Of a stretch of 64,000 bases of DNA, positions 50,085 to 58,697 are shown in pieces. Made by a program: the position numbers and the translations under genes. The notes under the pieces were generated by a model. It was not told the origin of the DNA. It saw only the letters and a list, made by a program, of their open reading frames with translations, and did not search any database. Each line of letters opens with the position of its first letter. Positions within the stretch are counted from its first letter, which is position 1. Origin of the DNA: Serinicoccus kebangsaanensis. GTDB taxonomy: Bacteria; Actinomycetota; Actinomycetes; Actinomycetales; Dermatophilaceae. The stretch spans positions 1 to 64,000 of the forward strand of contig NZ_VSLG01000003.1 of assembly GCF_008919445.1 (NCBI RefSeq), given 5' to 3'.

Positions 50085-50279
50085 TCAGTGCCGGGTGCCG
50101 TCCGCCTCGTCCTCGGCCGAGGGGTCCCCGGCAGACGAGTCCTCGGCGGAGGCGTCGTCGGGGCCCGTGTCGTTGGTGTCGGGGGTCTCCGGCACGGCGT
50201 CGGCCCCGCCGTGGGCGGTCTCGCTGTTGAGCGCGCCGGACCCGCCCTCGGAGACGGTGCCGTCGTTGCTGTCGGTCAT
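50085..50279 (-). CDS. Small acidic hypothetical protein
   Basis: A 64-residue, strongly acidic, Ser/Gly/Asp-rich protein (MTDSNDGTVSEGGSGALNSE). ATG 50279 is preceded by a GGGGGG stretch. It has no hydrophobic segment and is likely disordered. It sits immediately upstream of the DUF2200 gene on the same strand, with a 13-base gap. Short acidic proteins like this are common actinobacterial hypotheticals; no function is proposed. Confidence 0.5.
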   Translation of the reverse strand: MTDSNDGTVSEGGSGALNSETAHGGADAVPETPDTNDTGPDDASAEDSSAGDPSAEDEADGTRH

Positions 50280-50424
50280 CCCCCCAATGTAGGCGACGGC
50301 CATCGGCTCGGCGCGGCACGACGTCGCCGCGAGGCCTAGCCGCGTCTGCGCCCCGCGGTGTAGCCTCCTCGCCATCCCCGTGACTCGACCCGGGCCCGTG
50401 AGCCCGGGGCGCGAAAGGCTCGAC

Positions 50425-51189
50425 ATGGCCAAGCAGGCGTCCATCGGTGAGTGGTACTGCCCCGGATGCGGTGGGTCGGGCAGACCCGTCGGCGACACCC
50501 ACGAGCAGTGGTGCATGGTCTGCGGCGGACGCGGCACGGTGAACTGGGACCCCGACAAGCAGCAATCCGGCGAGATCAACCCGCTCGACATCGCCACGGA
50601 CGGCCGGCTCTGGGCCATCGGCGTGCGCAACATGGCTGCGGCAGCCGTCCTCCTGGTGATCGTCGGGGGTCTGGGACTGGCCGTGATGATCACCTCCACC
50701 TGGCTGCAGGTGGGCTCCGGGCCGCTGCGCGGTCTCGCCGAGATCCTGCCGGAGTCCCTGGTCGCGCGGACGCCCGAGGGTCAGGGCCGCCCCTGGGTGG
50801 TGGGCCTGCTGGTCTTCGCGCCGTTCCTGGTGGCCGCGGTCGTCGCGACCGTCGCCGCGCGTCGGGAGGCACGGACGGGGCGGGGTATGCAGACGCTCGC
50901 CTGGACCCTCGGCCGCGCCACCGCCGTCGTGATCGGTCTGGCGACGGCGGTCACCCTCGCCGCGATCGCGACCGGGGCGGACCTCACACCGCCGGGGGAC
51001 GCCGACAGCTACGTCGGGGTCGGGTCCGGCGTGCCGGAAGGATTCGCCGGGCCGGTGCTGCGCACCGACACCTGGTGGGCCTTCGCGGTGGTCGCCGGCG
51101 TGGTCGTGGTGTGGGCGTGGTGGAGCCAGTGGCGGCTGGGGCGCCGTGCGAGGCGTGCCGGCCTCGCGGCAGGGACCGAGGCACCATGA
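50425..51189 (+). CDS. Membrane protein with N-terminal DnaJ-type zinc-ribbon repeats
   Basis: A 254-residue protein. The N-terminus has two CxxCxGxG-type knuckles, CPGCGGSG (about 12-19) and CMVCGGRG (about 30-37), like half of a DnaJ zinc finger. Four hydrophobic segments follow (starting near AAAAVLLVIVGGLGLAVMIT, VVGLLVFAPFLVAAVVATVA, AVVIGLATAVTLAAIATGA and WWAFAVVAGVVVVWAWW). The zinc part should face the cytoplasm. ATG 50425 follows GAAAGG. Function unknown. Confidence 0.75.
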   Translation: MAKQASIGEWYCPGCGGSGRPVGDTHEQWCMVCGGRGTVNWDPDKQQSGEINPLDIATDGRLWAIGVRNMAAAAVLLVIVGGLGLAVMITSTWLQVGSGPLRGLAEILPESLVARTPEGQGRPWVVGLLVFAPFLVAAVVATVAARREARTGRGMQTLAWTLGRATAVVIGLATAVTLAAIATGADLTPPGDADSYVGVGSGVPEGFAGPVLRTDTWWAFAVVAGVVVVWAWWSQWRLGRRARRAGLAAGTEAP

Positions 51190-51193
51190 CACG

Positions 51194-51985
51194 ATGCCCG
51201 ACATGTTCGTCGGCATCGACCTGGCCTGGAACGACCGGGCACGGACCGGACTCGCCGCCGTGGACGCCGACGGCCGGCTCGTGGGCTCGGCGACCTTCCG
51301 CTCGGACGAGGAGATCGACGCCTGGCTGCGGGCATACCCCGGCCCTGAGGTCGTCGCGGTCGACGCGCCGCTGATCGTCACCAACCCGACCGGCCAGCGA
51401 CCGTGCGAGCGGCTGGTCACCTCCGCCTACGGCCGCTACGACGCCGGTTGTCACGCCAGCAACACCAGCAAGGCCTACATGGACCCGCCCAGGGCGGCGC
51501 GGCTCGCCGGACGGCACGGCTGGGTCACCGACCCCTCCGCGTCAGGGCCAGGGGTGTGCCTGGAGGTCTACCCGCACCCGGCGATGGTGGGGCTCTTCGG
51601 GCTCGGTCGGATCCTGCCCTACAAGGGCAAGCGGGGGCGCAGCGTCGAGGCTCGCCGCACCGCCACGGTGGATCTGCTGGACCGGATCGACGGGCTGAGC
51701 GATCTCGACGTGAGCGGGAGCGACCGGTGGCGCGAGATCAGGTATGCCGTCGAGCACGCCTCCCGGCCGATGCACCTGGAGCACGTCGAGGACGAGATCG
51801 ACGCCGTCTTCTGCGCCCACCTCGCGTGGCTGTGGCGGCACTCCCCCGGCGCGCTGCGGGTGTACGGCGACGTCGGGACCGGCTACATCGTCGCCCCGCC
51901 AGCACCGACGCACGAGACGACGCCACGGGCTGCGCACTCGGGGGAGATCCGGCGGAAGGCGAGCTCGCCGACCTGCTCGGCGTAG
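51194..51985 (+). CDS. DUF429-family protein (RNase H-like fold)
   Basis: A 263-residue protein of the DUF429 group: FVGIDLAWNDRARTGLAAVD with an acidic core, VVAVDAPLIVTNPTGQRPCE, GCHASNTSKAYM and CLEVYPHPAMVGLFGL are the family blocks; DEIDAVFCAHLAWLW closes the fold. These proteins are predicted nuclease-like, with unknown role. The natural end of the family is near GTGYIVAP; the last 25 residues here are extra and overlap an opposite small membrane ORF, so the 3' end may have been altered by an insertion or deletion. Confidence 0.82.
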   Translation: MPDMFVGIDLAWNDRARTGLAAVDADGRLVGSATFRSDEEIDAWLRAYPGPEVVAVDAPLIVTNPTGQRPCERLVTSAYGRYDAGCHASNTSKAYMDPPRAARLAGRHGWVTDPSASGPGVCLEVYPHPAMVGLFGLGRILPYKGKRGRSVEARRTATVDLLDRIDGLSDLDVSGSDRWREIRYAVEHASRPMHLEHVEDEIDAVFCAHLAWLWRHSPGALRVYGDVGTGYIVAPPAPTHETTPRAAHSGEIRRKASSPTCSA

Positions 51986-52077
51986 CCGACCGTGACCTGG
52001 TAGGTGAGCAGCAGCGCTGACGCGGCGCCGATGACGATGGCGACGGCGATCTCCGGGGTGGTCAGGAGGTGGTGCAT
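51883..52077 (-). CDS. Possible small membrane protein or gene fragment
   Basis: From ATG 52077 a 64-residue frame begins MHHLLTTPEIAVAIVIGAAS and contains one clear hydrophobic helix ending in LLLTYQ, then an amphipathic tail. The ribosome site is weak and the frame overlaps the DUF429 3' end by about 100 bases on the opposite strand. It could be a genuine small protein, the N-terminus of a truncated membrane protein, or chance. Confidence 0.3.
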   Translation of the reverse strand: MHHLLTTPEIAVAIVIGAASALLLTYQVTVGYAEQVGELAFRRISPECAARGVVSCVGAGGATM

Positions 52078-52385
52078 GTTCTGCTCGGGCGGGCTGTGTG
52101 AGCACCACCCTGCACATCCGCTCGGTCGACGCATCGCTGGCGCCCAGAATTCGCCCTCTCGAATCGTCGCCATGGCAGACAAAGGCACAGTCGAATTCCG
52201 GCAGGCGCAGGGTCAGCAGGAGTTCGACCTCTCGAATGTTCGCCATGGCGACGATTCGAGAGGTCGAATTCGGGTCGGAGGTGACGTCGGTGTCCAGGTC
52301 GACTCCCCCCAACCGACACGTCGCCCGCACCAGCTCCAGGATCACTACTGTGGTGAGGTCCGCGCCCCTCGAGAACGGAGCCCCC
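52078..52385. other. Intergenic region with palindromic repeats
   Basis: This 308-base gap before the SQR-like gene contains the repeat element described separately and a short segment (52290-52370) that should hold the promoter of the oxidoreductase gene. The long open frames that cross it encode no recognisable domain. No tRNA or riboswitch is evident. Confidence 0.5.
52147..52271. repeat. REP-like palindromic repeat element, one full and one partial copy
   Basis: The full copy has 15-base arms TTCGACCTCTCGAAT (52223-52237) and ATTCGAGAGGTCGAA (52254-52268), perfectly complementary, around a 16-base centre that is itself almost palindromic (CGCCATGGCG, 52241-52250). A partial copy in the opposite orientation occupies 52147-52176 and matches 29 of 30 bases of the reverse complement (GAATTCGCCCTCTCGAATCG followed by TCGCCATGGC). 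GTCGAATTC also appears at 52190. The dense AT-containing dyads contrast with the GC-rich surroundings. Confidence 0.8.
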
Positions 52386-53570
52386 ATGGCACGACACGAC
52401 GTGCTCATCGTCGGTGGCGGCAACGCCGGGATCTCCTTGGCTGCGCGCCTGCGACGCCTCGGGGCACGGGACGTGGCCGTGGTCTCACCCGACCGCCCGC
52501 ACCTGTTCCGCCCGACGCTGAACTACGTCGCCGGCGGACAGGCCACCATGAGCGAGCTGACGCGCAGCGCCGCCTCGGTGGTCCCCCGCGGGTGCACCTG
52601 GGTCGACGACCGCGCCGTCGCCGTGCACACCCACGAGAGGGAGCTGGAGCTCGCCGGAGGTGCACGGGTCGGCTACCGCGACCTGGTCCTGGCGCCCGGC
52701 CTGGAGGAGGACCTCGACGCGGTCACCGGCCTGGCCGAGGCGATGGAGGCGGGGTGGGCGCGTTCGGCCCACGTGCACACCCAGGCGTCCGCCGTGTGGG
52801 AGGCGGTCGACGGTATGTCGCGTGGCCGGGTCGTCTTCACCCTGCCTCCCGAGCCCTCACCGTGCGGTGGCACGGCGCTCAAGCCGCTGTTCCTCGCCGC
52901 GGACCTGTGGCAGCAGCGTGGGGTGCTCACCCACATCGACGTCCACCTCGTCACGCCCTACGCCGACGTGCTCGGCCTCCCCTTCGTCGACCACCGTCTG
53001 CGCGCGCAGCTGCAGCGTCTGGGCGTCACCGTCCACCACGGGGCGAGGGTGACGGCGGTGGACCACGGGGCGCGCACCGTCACCCTGGGCGGTGCGACCG
53101 AGACCACCGTCCTCGACCAGGTGGACCACGCCTTCGTGGTCCCGCCCTACCGCGGGCCCGGGTGGCTGGGTCCCCTCTCGGCGGACGACGGCACCGGCCA
53201 GGTGGACGTCGACCCCGGCACCATGGCGCACAAGGACGTCGCGGGAGTCTGGAGCCTCGGTGACGTCGCGGCGCTGGGCACCCGCCCCTCCGGCGGTGCG
53301 CTCCGGCGACAGGTCGAGGTGCTCGCCGACAACATCCGGCGCTCACGGCTCGGGGAGCCGCTGCGCGCCTACGACGGCTACACCATCATCCCGGTGACCG
53401 TCGACCGTCGACGGCTGCTGCTCGCCGAGTTCGACCGCAACGGCAGCCAGGCCCCGACGACGAGCCTGGTCGACCTGGCCGTGCCACGACGGGCGCTCTG
53501 GCTCTTCGACCGCTATCTCGAGCCGCAGATCTACTTCCGGGCGCTGCTCAGGGGGCGCCTCGTGCCCTGA
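52386..53570 (+). CDS. NAD(P)/FAD-dependent oxidoreductase, sulfide:quinone oxidoreductase-like
   Basis: A 394-residue flavoprotein. FAD-binding VLIVGGGNAGISLAARLRR opens the protein, HLFRPTLNYVAGG is the SQR-type substrate-loop block, and VWSLGDVAALGTRPSGGALR is the second FAD motif. The redox cysteines of classical SQR are not all present: PSPCGGTALKP keeps one. It may therefore be a type III SQR or an NDH-2-like dehydrogenase. ATG 52386 is preceded by GAACGGAG; the longer upstream frame runs through the palindromic repeats. Confidence 0.78.
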   Translation: MARHDVLIVGGGNAGISLAARLRRLGARDVAVVSPDRPHLFRPTLNYVAGGQATMSELTRSAASVVPRGCTWVDDRAVAVHTHERELELAGGARVGYRDLVLAPGLEEDLDAVTGLAEAMEAGWARSAHVHTQASAVWEAVDGMSRGRVVFTLPPEPSPCGGTALKPLFLAADLWQQRGVLTHIDVHLVTPYADVLGLPFVDHRLRAQLQRLGVTVHHGARVTAVDHGARTVTLGGATETTVLDQVDHAFVVPPYRGPGWLGPLSADDGTGQVDVDPGTMAHKDVAGVWSLGDVAALGTRPSGGALRRQVEVLADNIRRSRLGEPLRAYDGYTIIPVTVDRRRLLLAEFDRNGSQAPTTSLVDLAVPRRALWLFDRYLEPQIYFRALLRGRLVP

Positions 53571-53664
53571 CCGGCACCATGCCCGCACCGCCCGGGACGC
53601 GTGCCGCCGGCCCCACCTGACGCGTCGGCGTGCGCCCCTCGCCGCCAGGCTCGACGATGTGGGG

Positions 53665-54246
53665 ATGGACGAGACCCACACCACGCCCGCGCTCGTGCGG
53701 TGGACCCAGCGCCTGGAGGAGACCGAGGCACTGGACGGACCGGTCAGTGCGATCGAGCCCACCATCACCTCCGTCTTCGGCTCCGGAACGCGCGGCGCGC
53801 TCCTGCGCGGCGAGCAGCTCGGTCACGCGCTGCACCCCGTGCTCACCGACCTCACCCTGGGGTCGTGGACCTCGGCGACGGTGCTCGACCTGGTCGGTGG
53901 CCCCGACTCCGCGGCGGCCGCACGCCGGCTCGTCGGCCTGGGCCTGCTCACCGCCGGCCCGACGGCGTGGTCCGGGTGGGCAGAGTGGGCCGAGACCGGC
54001 CCGCGGGACAAGCGCGTCGGCCTGGTCCATGCGATCAGCAACGGCGTCGCGGCCGGTGCCTACGCCGCATCCTGGATCGCCCGCCGCCAGGGCCACCACC
54101 GCCTCGGCGCGGTGCTCGCGCTCGGCGGTGCCGGCGCCTCCGGCGTCGGGGCATACCTCGGCGGGCACCTCGCCATCGCGCGGGACGTGGGCAGCCGCGA
54201 CCCGGCCTTCGGCACGGACGCCCGGGTGGGGACCCTGGAGGCGTAA
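53665..54246 (+). CDS. DUF2231-family membrane protein
   Basis: About 193 residues. GEQLGHALHPVLTDLTLGSW matches the DUF2231 block with its conserved His and Pro, and three to four hydrophobic segments follow (ATVLDLVGG, RLVGLGLLTAGPTAWSGW, GLVHAISNGVAAGAYAASW, LGAVLALGGAGASGVGAYLG). The family resembles haem- or quinone-associated membrane proteins of unknown role. A GTG two codons upstream (53659) is an alternative start. Confidence 0.75.
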   Translation: MDETHTTPALVRWTQRLEETEALDGPVSAIEPTITSVFGSGTRGALLRGEQLGHALHPVLTDLTLGSWTSATVLDLVGGPDSAAAARRLVGLGLLTAGPTAWSGWAEWAETGPRDKRVGLVHAISNGVAAGAYAASWIARRQGHHRLGAVLALGGAGASGVGAYLGGHLAIARDVGSRDPAFGTDARVGTLEA

Positions 54247-54284
54247 CCGGGGACGATCCCGACCCGCCCGTATGTCGTGAGGGT

Positions 54285-54305
54285 GCTGCGAGGGAGACTC
54301 GCAGC
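54285..54305 (+). terminator. Hairpin between DUF2231 and AI-2E-family genes
   Basis: GCTGCGAG (54285-54292) pairs perfectly with CTCGCAGC (54298-54305) around a GGAGA loop, 39 bases after the DUF2231 stop and 50 bases before the next ATG. It can act as a terminator or attenuator. Confidence 0.55.
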
Positions 54306-54354
54306 AGGACGGACGGCACACCCCGCGGCCACCGTCACGGACGACAGGAGCACC

Positions 54355-55743
54355 ATGCCCACCCACGACCTTCCGGACGAGGCCCGCGCGATCGCGTCCT
54401 TCGGCGTCCGCGCCGAGGATCCCGCCGAGCGACCCGGGCACCGGCCCCCGACCGTCCCCGGCACGAGCACCCACCCCACCGACACCCCGGAGCCGACGAC
54501 CAACGTCGGCACCGACCGGATGCGGGTCATCGGTGACGGCTTCACCTTCATCACGGCGTGGACCCTCCGAGCGATCGTCGTCGCGGGCGGCCTGTGGCTG
54601 CTGTGGTGGGTGCTGGACCGCGTCTGGTTCGGCGTGCTGCCCATCCTGCTCGCGCTCATCGTGGCGACCCTGCTGTCCCCGGTGGTCGCCCTCGGCCGAC
54701 GCTGGGGGCTGCACGGCACCCTGGCGACCATCCTCACGCTGCTGCTCTCCCTGGGGCTGGTGGTGGGGGTCTTCGCGGCGCTCGCCCCCTCGATCACGTC
54801 CCAGTCGCGGGAGATCTTCGAGCAGGCCTCCGGCGGGGTGGACGAGGTCCGCGAGTGGATCGGCGGGCCCCCGCTCAACCTCGACAACGCCCAGATCGAC
54901 GAATACCTGGGCACCGCCATCTCCTGGCTGCAGGAGCGCAGCAGCGTCGCGGCCGGTGCGGTCGCCTCCGGCCTGGGCGCCGTCGGATCTGCCCTGGTGA
55001 CCCTGGGTCTCATGGTCGTCCTGCTGTTCTTCTTCCTCAAGGACGGGCCACGCTTCCTCCCGTGGCTGCGGCGCACCACCGGACGCACCGTGGGACGCCA
55101 CCTCACCGAGGCCCTGACCCGGATGTGGACCACCCTCGGCGGCTTCATCCGCACCCAGGCGATCGTCAGCGCGGTGGACGCCGTGCTCATCGGCATCGGC
55201 CTGCTCGTCCTGCAGGTCCCGCTCGCCCTGACCCTGGCGGTCCTCACCTTCTTCGGCGGCTTCATCCCCATCGTCGGCGCGGTCGTCGCCGGTGGCCTGG
55301 CGGTCCTGGTGGCGCTGGTCACCCAGGGCTTCACCACCGCCCTGTGGGTCCTGGCCATCGTCCTCGCCGTCCAGCAGATCGAGGGCAACGTGCTGCAGCC
55401 CGCCCTGCAGGGCCGCAGCATGCAGATGCACCCGGGCATCGTGCTCCTCGCCGTCGCCGGGGGCAGCACCCTCTTCGGCATCATCGGCGCCTTCCTCGCC
55501 GTCCCGTTCGCCGCCACCTTCGTCGTGCTGCTGCGCTACCTCAGCGAGCTGGTGGACCTGCGCAGCGGGGACGTCGAGGTGCAGGACATCGCCTTCGCCA
55601 CGCCCGAGGGACGGGTGGCCGGGGCACGGACCCAGCACGCCGGCGAGGACGAGCGGGCGGCGCGGGCCACGGCCACGCCCTCCGAGGGCAGGCAGCCGCA
55701 GGCCCGGACCGGCTTCCTCGCCTGGCTCTGCGGTCGCCACTGA
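54355..55743 (+). CDS. AI-2E family transporter (PF01594-type membrane protein)
   Basis: A 462-residue membrane protein. After a cytoplasmic Pro/Thr-rich tail of about 65 residues, it has the family pattern of seven to eight membrane spans: two at the N-terminus (AIVVAGGLWLLWWVL, FGVLPILLALIVATLL), a periplasmic insert (about 145-200), and a C-terminal block with LKDGPRFLPWL, FFGGFIPIVGAVVAGGLAVL and QQIEGNVLQPALQGR. The family exports AI-2 or other solutes, or acts as antiporters. ATG 54355 follows ACAGGAGC. Confidence 0.85.
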   Translation: MPTHDLPDEARAIASFGVRAEDPAERPGHRPPTVPGTSTHPTDTPEPTTNVGTDRMRVIGDGFTFITAWTLRAIVVAGGLWLLWWVLDRVWFGVLPILLALIVATLLSPVVALGRRWGLHGTLATILTLLLSLGLVVGVFAALAPSITSQSREIFEQASGGVDEVREWIGGPPLNLDNAQIDEYLGTAISWLQERSSVAAGAVASGLGAVGSALVTLGLMVVLLFFFLKDGPRFLPWLRRTTGRTVGRHLTEALTRMWTTLGGFIRTQAIVSAVDAVLIGIGLLVLQVPLALTLAVLTFFGGFIPIVGAVVAGGLAVLVALVTQGFTTALWVLAIVLAVQQIEGNVLQPALQGRSMQMHPGIVLLAVAGGSTLFGIIGAFLAVPFAATFVVLLRYLSELVDLRSGDVEVQDIAFATPEGRVAGARTQHAGEDERAARATATPSEGRQPQARTGFLAWLCGRH

Positions 55744-55763
55744 GCAGGCGGCGGTGTCCCGCC

Positions 55764-55782
55764 CGGCCCGTCCGACGGGCCG
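55764..55782. terminator. Bidirectional hairpin between convergent genes
   Basis: CGGCCCGT (55764-55771) pairs with ACGGGCCG (55775-55782) across a CCG loop in the 45-base gap between the AI-2E-family gene and the end of the GH2 gene. It probably terminates both transcripts. Confidence 0.6.
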
Positions 55783-55788
55783 TCCGCC

Positions 55789-57648
55789 TCACTCCTCGTA
55801 GGCCGCGGCACCCCCGAAGACCCCGCGGATCCGCGCCATGTCGAACTTCTCGCTCCGGTCGAAGCCGTAGATGCCATTCTTCTCCTGGAAGACGTCGGTG
55901 AGCTGGGTGTAGCAGTAGCCGAACATCATCGGGTCCCGGTCGAGCACCCGGGTCAGCCCCTCGGCACGGGCGTAGAACTCCTCCTCGTCCCGCACCCGGT
56001 CGCCGTAGCCCCACGACTCGCCCGCGTCGTGAGCGGCGTCGGCTTCGGAGCGCTGCGCCTCCGGCACCCACCAGATCCCGCCGTACTCGCTGCAGAAGTA
56101 GGGCTGGCCGGCATACGGCAGCGAGTAGCCCGGCGCCCCGTCGACGCAGGCGCCGGTGTTGGACCCGGTGTTCTCGTGCGGTCTGCCGTCCGCGAGCCCG
56201 GCCATGTGGGCGGCGAACCGCTCCGGGTCCTGGGTGTAGTCGTGGCTGTCCCACACGTCGGTCGTCGGCACCCGGTGGCTGTAGCCCGAGGCGTCGATGA
56301 CCGGCCGCGTCCGGTCGATGCCCTTGGTCGCCCAGTACATCGCGAGGGTCACGTCGTCGAGCACCGTGAACCGGTCGTGCAGGAACTGGTGCGTCTCGTT
56401 GAGGGGGCACCAGCCGACGATCGCCGGGTGCGAGTAGTCGCGCTCGACCGCCTCGACCCACTGCGCGACGAAGGTCGGTCCCGGCTTCTGGTTCTGCCCG
56501 GCGGCGCCCTGCCCCGAGACGCCCCAGTCGGGGAACTCGCCCCACACCAGGTAGCCCAGCCGGTCGCAGTGGTGCAGGAAGCGCTCCTCGGCGATCTTCT
56601 GGTGGATCCGGGCGCCGTTGAACCCGGCCGCCAGGCCCAGCTCGATGTCCGCCACCAGGGCGGCCTCGCTCGGCGCGGTCATCAGCGACTGCGGCCAGTA
56701 GCCCTGGTCCAGCACCAGCCGCTGGAAGACCGGCTCCCCGTTGAGCAGGATCCGGTGCCCGTCGATCGCGATGGTGCGCAGGCCGGCATACGACTCCAGG
56801 GTGTCCAGCGTCGTGCCTGCCTCGTCCAGCAGCTCCAGCCGCAGGTCGTAGAGGTGCGGGTCACCCGGCCCCCACCAGCGCTGCCGGTCCTGCGGCACCT
56901 CCAGCCGCACCCGTGGCACCAGCTGCCGTCCGACGGCGCACTCGGTGACGGTGATCTCGCCCCGGTCGTCGCCGAGGGTGGCGCGCACCCGCTGACCCGG
57001 TATGCCGTGGCGCACCGGGATCTCCACGTCGAAGGCACCGGCGGCGTCCGGGGTGATCCGCGCCCGGTCGAGGTAGGCCCGGGGCACCGACTCCAGCCAC
57101 ACGGGTTGCCAGATGCCGGTGGTCCGGGGGTACTGCGCGTGGGTGCCGTGGAACCAGGTCGCCTGCTTGCCCCGCGGCAGCAGCTCGTGCCGCGGGTCAC
57201 GGGCGCGCACGACGAGCGTCACCGCCGGTCGCCCGGCCACGGCATCGGTCAGGTCCAGCGAGAAGCTGGTGTGCCCGCCGCGGTGCCGCCCCACCTCGAC
57301 GCCGTCGACCCAGACCGTCGCGTCGTGGTCGATCGCCTGGCAGTGCAGCAGCACCCGGTCCTCCTCCGGCCAGTCCGGGGGCAGCTCGACGCGGCGGCGG
57401 TACCACACCGCCTCGTGGAAGTCCGGGTCGCCGATCCCGGACAGCTCCGACTCGGGTGCGAAGGGCACCACGATCGACCCGGACAGCTCGGCCTGCACCA
57501 GGCCCCGCTCGAGCCCCGAGTCACCCGGGTCCCGCTCGAAGCCCCACGCCCCGTTGAGACTGAGCCACCGCCCGTCCGGCCGCACGAACTGGGGGCGGGG
57601 ATGCTCCGGCCTGGGAATCTCCTCGGTCAGACCGCCGTCCACGCTCAC
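55789..57648 (-). CDS. Glycoside hydrolase family 2 enzyme
   Basis: A 619-residue GH2 protein with sugar-binding N-terminal domain (RWLSLNGAWGFERDPGDSGL, AVWYRRRVELP), an Ig-like domain and the TIM barrel. The acid/base Glu418 lies in CPLNETHQF and the nucleophile Glu521 in YFCSEYGGIWW. No signal peptide is visible, so it is cytoplasmic and should split imported oligosaccharides. Specificity could be beta-galactosidase, beta-glucuronidase or arabinosidase-like; the GH43 neighbours favour plant arabino-polysaccharides. GTG 57648 overlaps the upstream stop (GTGA) and follows a GGAGG site. Confidence 0.86.
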   Translation of the reverse strand: MSVDGGLTEEIPRPEHPRPQFVRPDGRWLSLNGAWGFERDPGDSGLERGLVQAELSGSIVVPFAPESELSGIGDPDFHEAVWYRRRVELPPDWPEEDRVLLHCQAIDHDATVWVDGVEVGRHRGGHTSFSLDLTDAVAGRPAVTLVVRARDPRHELLPRGKQATWFHGTHAQYPRTTGIWQPVWLESVPRAYLDRARITPDAAGAFDVEIPVRHGIPGQRVRATLGDDRGEITVTECAVGRQLVPRVRLEVPQDRQRWWGPGDPHLYDLRLELLDEAGTTLDTLESYAGLRTIAIDGHRILLNGEPVFQRLVLDQGYWPQSLMTAPSEAALVADIELGLAAGFNGARIHQKIAEERFLHHCDRLGYLVWGEFPDWGVSGQGAAGQNQKPGPTFVAQWVEAVERDYSHPAIVGWCPLNETHQFLHDRFTVLDDVTLAMYWATKGIDRTRPVIDASGYSHRVPTTDVWDSHDYTQDPERFAAHMAGLADGRPHENTGSNTGACVDGAPGYSLPYAGQPYFCSEYGGIWWVPEAQRSEADAAHDAGESWGYGDRVRDEEEFYARAEGLTRVLDRDPMMFGYCYTQLTDVFQEKNGIYGFDRSEKFDMARIRGVFGGAAAYEE

Positions 57649-58697
57649 TCCCCCGCCTCCGGCGCCACCGGGTGGTCCACCGTCGGCTGCTCCACCTCGA
57701 CGCCGCCGTCCTCGGTGAAGTCGACCCGGGAGAGCCACATCTGCCGCCCGGTCACCTCGTCGCCGACCGCCCCGGGAACCCAGGCGTGGTAGACCATCCA
57801 GAGCTGCCCACCGACCTCGATCAGCGAGTTGTGCCCCGGCCCGGCGGCGACGTCATTGGTCACCAGCACCGGCTCCTCGTCCTTGACGAAGGGTCCGGTC
57901 GGGCTGTCCGAGGTCGCGTGCCCCACGGCATACCGGTCGGTCCAGAAGCCGTTGCCGGAGTAGAACAGGTGGAACACCCCGTCGCGCTCCCACATCGAGG
58001 GACCCTCGACCAGCATGTCCTCCCACGGCAGGTCCTGCTGCAGCACGTCCACGGTCTCCCCCTCGACGCTCAGGCCGTCCTCGGACAGCCTCGCGGCCCG
58101 CAGGAAGGTGTCGACCCCGATGTGGTTGCCGTCGTTCTTCCAGTAGAGCCAGGCGGTGCCGTCCGCGGCGACGAAGGGGCTGGTGTCGATCGACCCGCCC
58201 TCGTCGATCTCGCACAGCAGCGGCTCGCTCGACTCGTCGACGTAGGGACCCTCCGGCGTGTCGGCGACCGCGACCGAGATGCACTGGCGGTCCTCGCCGG
58301 CGAGCGCGGTCGTGTAGTACATCCGGTAGGTCCCGTCGGACCAGGCGATCGTCTCCGGTGCCCAGACCTTGCCCGGCGTCGACCAGCCCGGCAGCTGCGG
58401 GAGGGCGTCGCTGCCCTGCTGCCAGGTCACCATGTCCTCGCTGGTCGCGGTCTGCACGTTCATCGCGTTGCCGTTCGTCGCGAACGCGAGGTAGCCGCCC
58501 TGCCCATCGGTCAGGATGTGCGGGTCGGGGAAGTTGGTGGGGTAGACCGGGTTGGTGAACCCGGAGGTGGAGCTCACGGCGGCGTCCTCGCTCTCGGTGG
58601 TGGGTGACTGGCTCGCGGTGCCTACCTCGCCCCCGCCGGCGCACCCGGCGAGGGCGAGGAGGATCAGGGGTATGCCGACCGCCCGGCGACCGGTCAC
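57645..58697 (-). CDS. GH43-family lipoprotein glycosidase
   Basis: A 350-residue five-bladed propeller enzyme anchored by a lipobox LAGC (16-19). The catalytic base is Asp58 in NFPDPHI; the pKa-modulating Asp is in GSIDTSPFV and the acid Glu in MLVEGPSMW. Family members are arabinofuranosidases, arabinanases or xylosidases, and export fits action on polymer outside the cell. GTG 58697 overlaps the stop of the larger GH43 gene. Confidence 0.86.
   Translation of the reverse strand: MTGRRAVGIPLILLALAGCAGGGEVGTASQSPTTESEDAAVSSTSGFTNPVYPTNFPDPHILTDGQGGYLAFATNGNAMNVQTATSEDMVTWQQGSDALPQLPGWSTPGKVWAPETIAWSDGTYRMYYTTALAGEDRQCISVAVADTPEGPYVDESSEPLLCEIDEGGSIDTSPFVAADGTAWLYWKNDGNHIGVDTFLRAARLSEDGLSVEGETVDVLQQDLPWEDMLVEGPSMWERDGVFHLFYSGNGFWTDRYAVGHATSDSPTGPFVKDEEPVLVTNDVAAGPGHNSLIEVGGQLWMVYHAWVPGAVGDEVTGRQMWLSRVDFTEDGGVEVEQPTVDHPVAPEAGE

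Noticed and set aside
50388-50406. Regulatory hairpin CCCGGGC/GCCCGGG before the zinc-ribbon membrane protein gene
   Set aside because: A 7-bp GC stem is expected by chance at this base composition and no further support was visible.
52147-52271. CRISPR array
   Set aside because: There are only two partial units in opposite orientation, no regular spacers and no cas genes.
52098-52385. 96-codon N-terminal extension of the SQR-like protein
   Set aside because: The extension is translated palindromic repeat; a good ribosome site precedes ATG 52386 and the FAD motif begins right after it.
53548-55740. 730-codon minus-strand frame opposite the DUF2231 and AI-2E-family genes
   Set aside because: It has low-complexity Glu/Asp/Gln/Arg sequence with no domain, while both plus-strand genes show membrane spans and family motifs.
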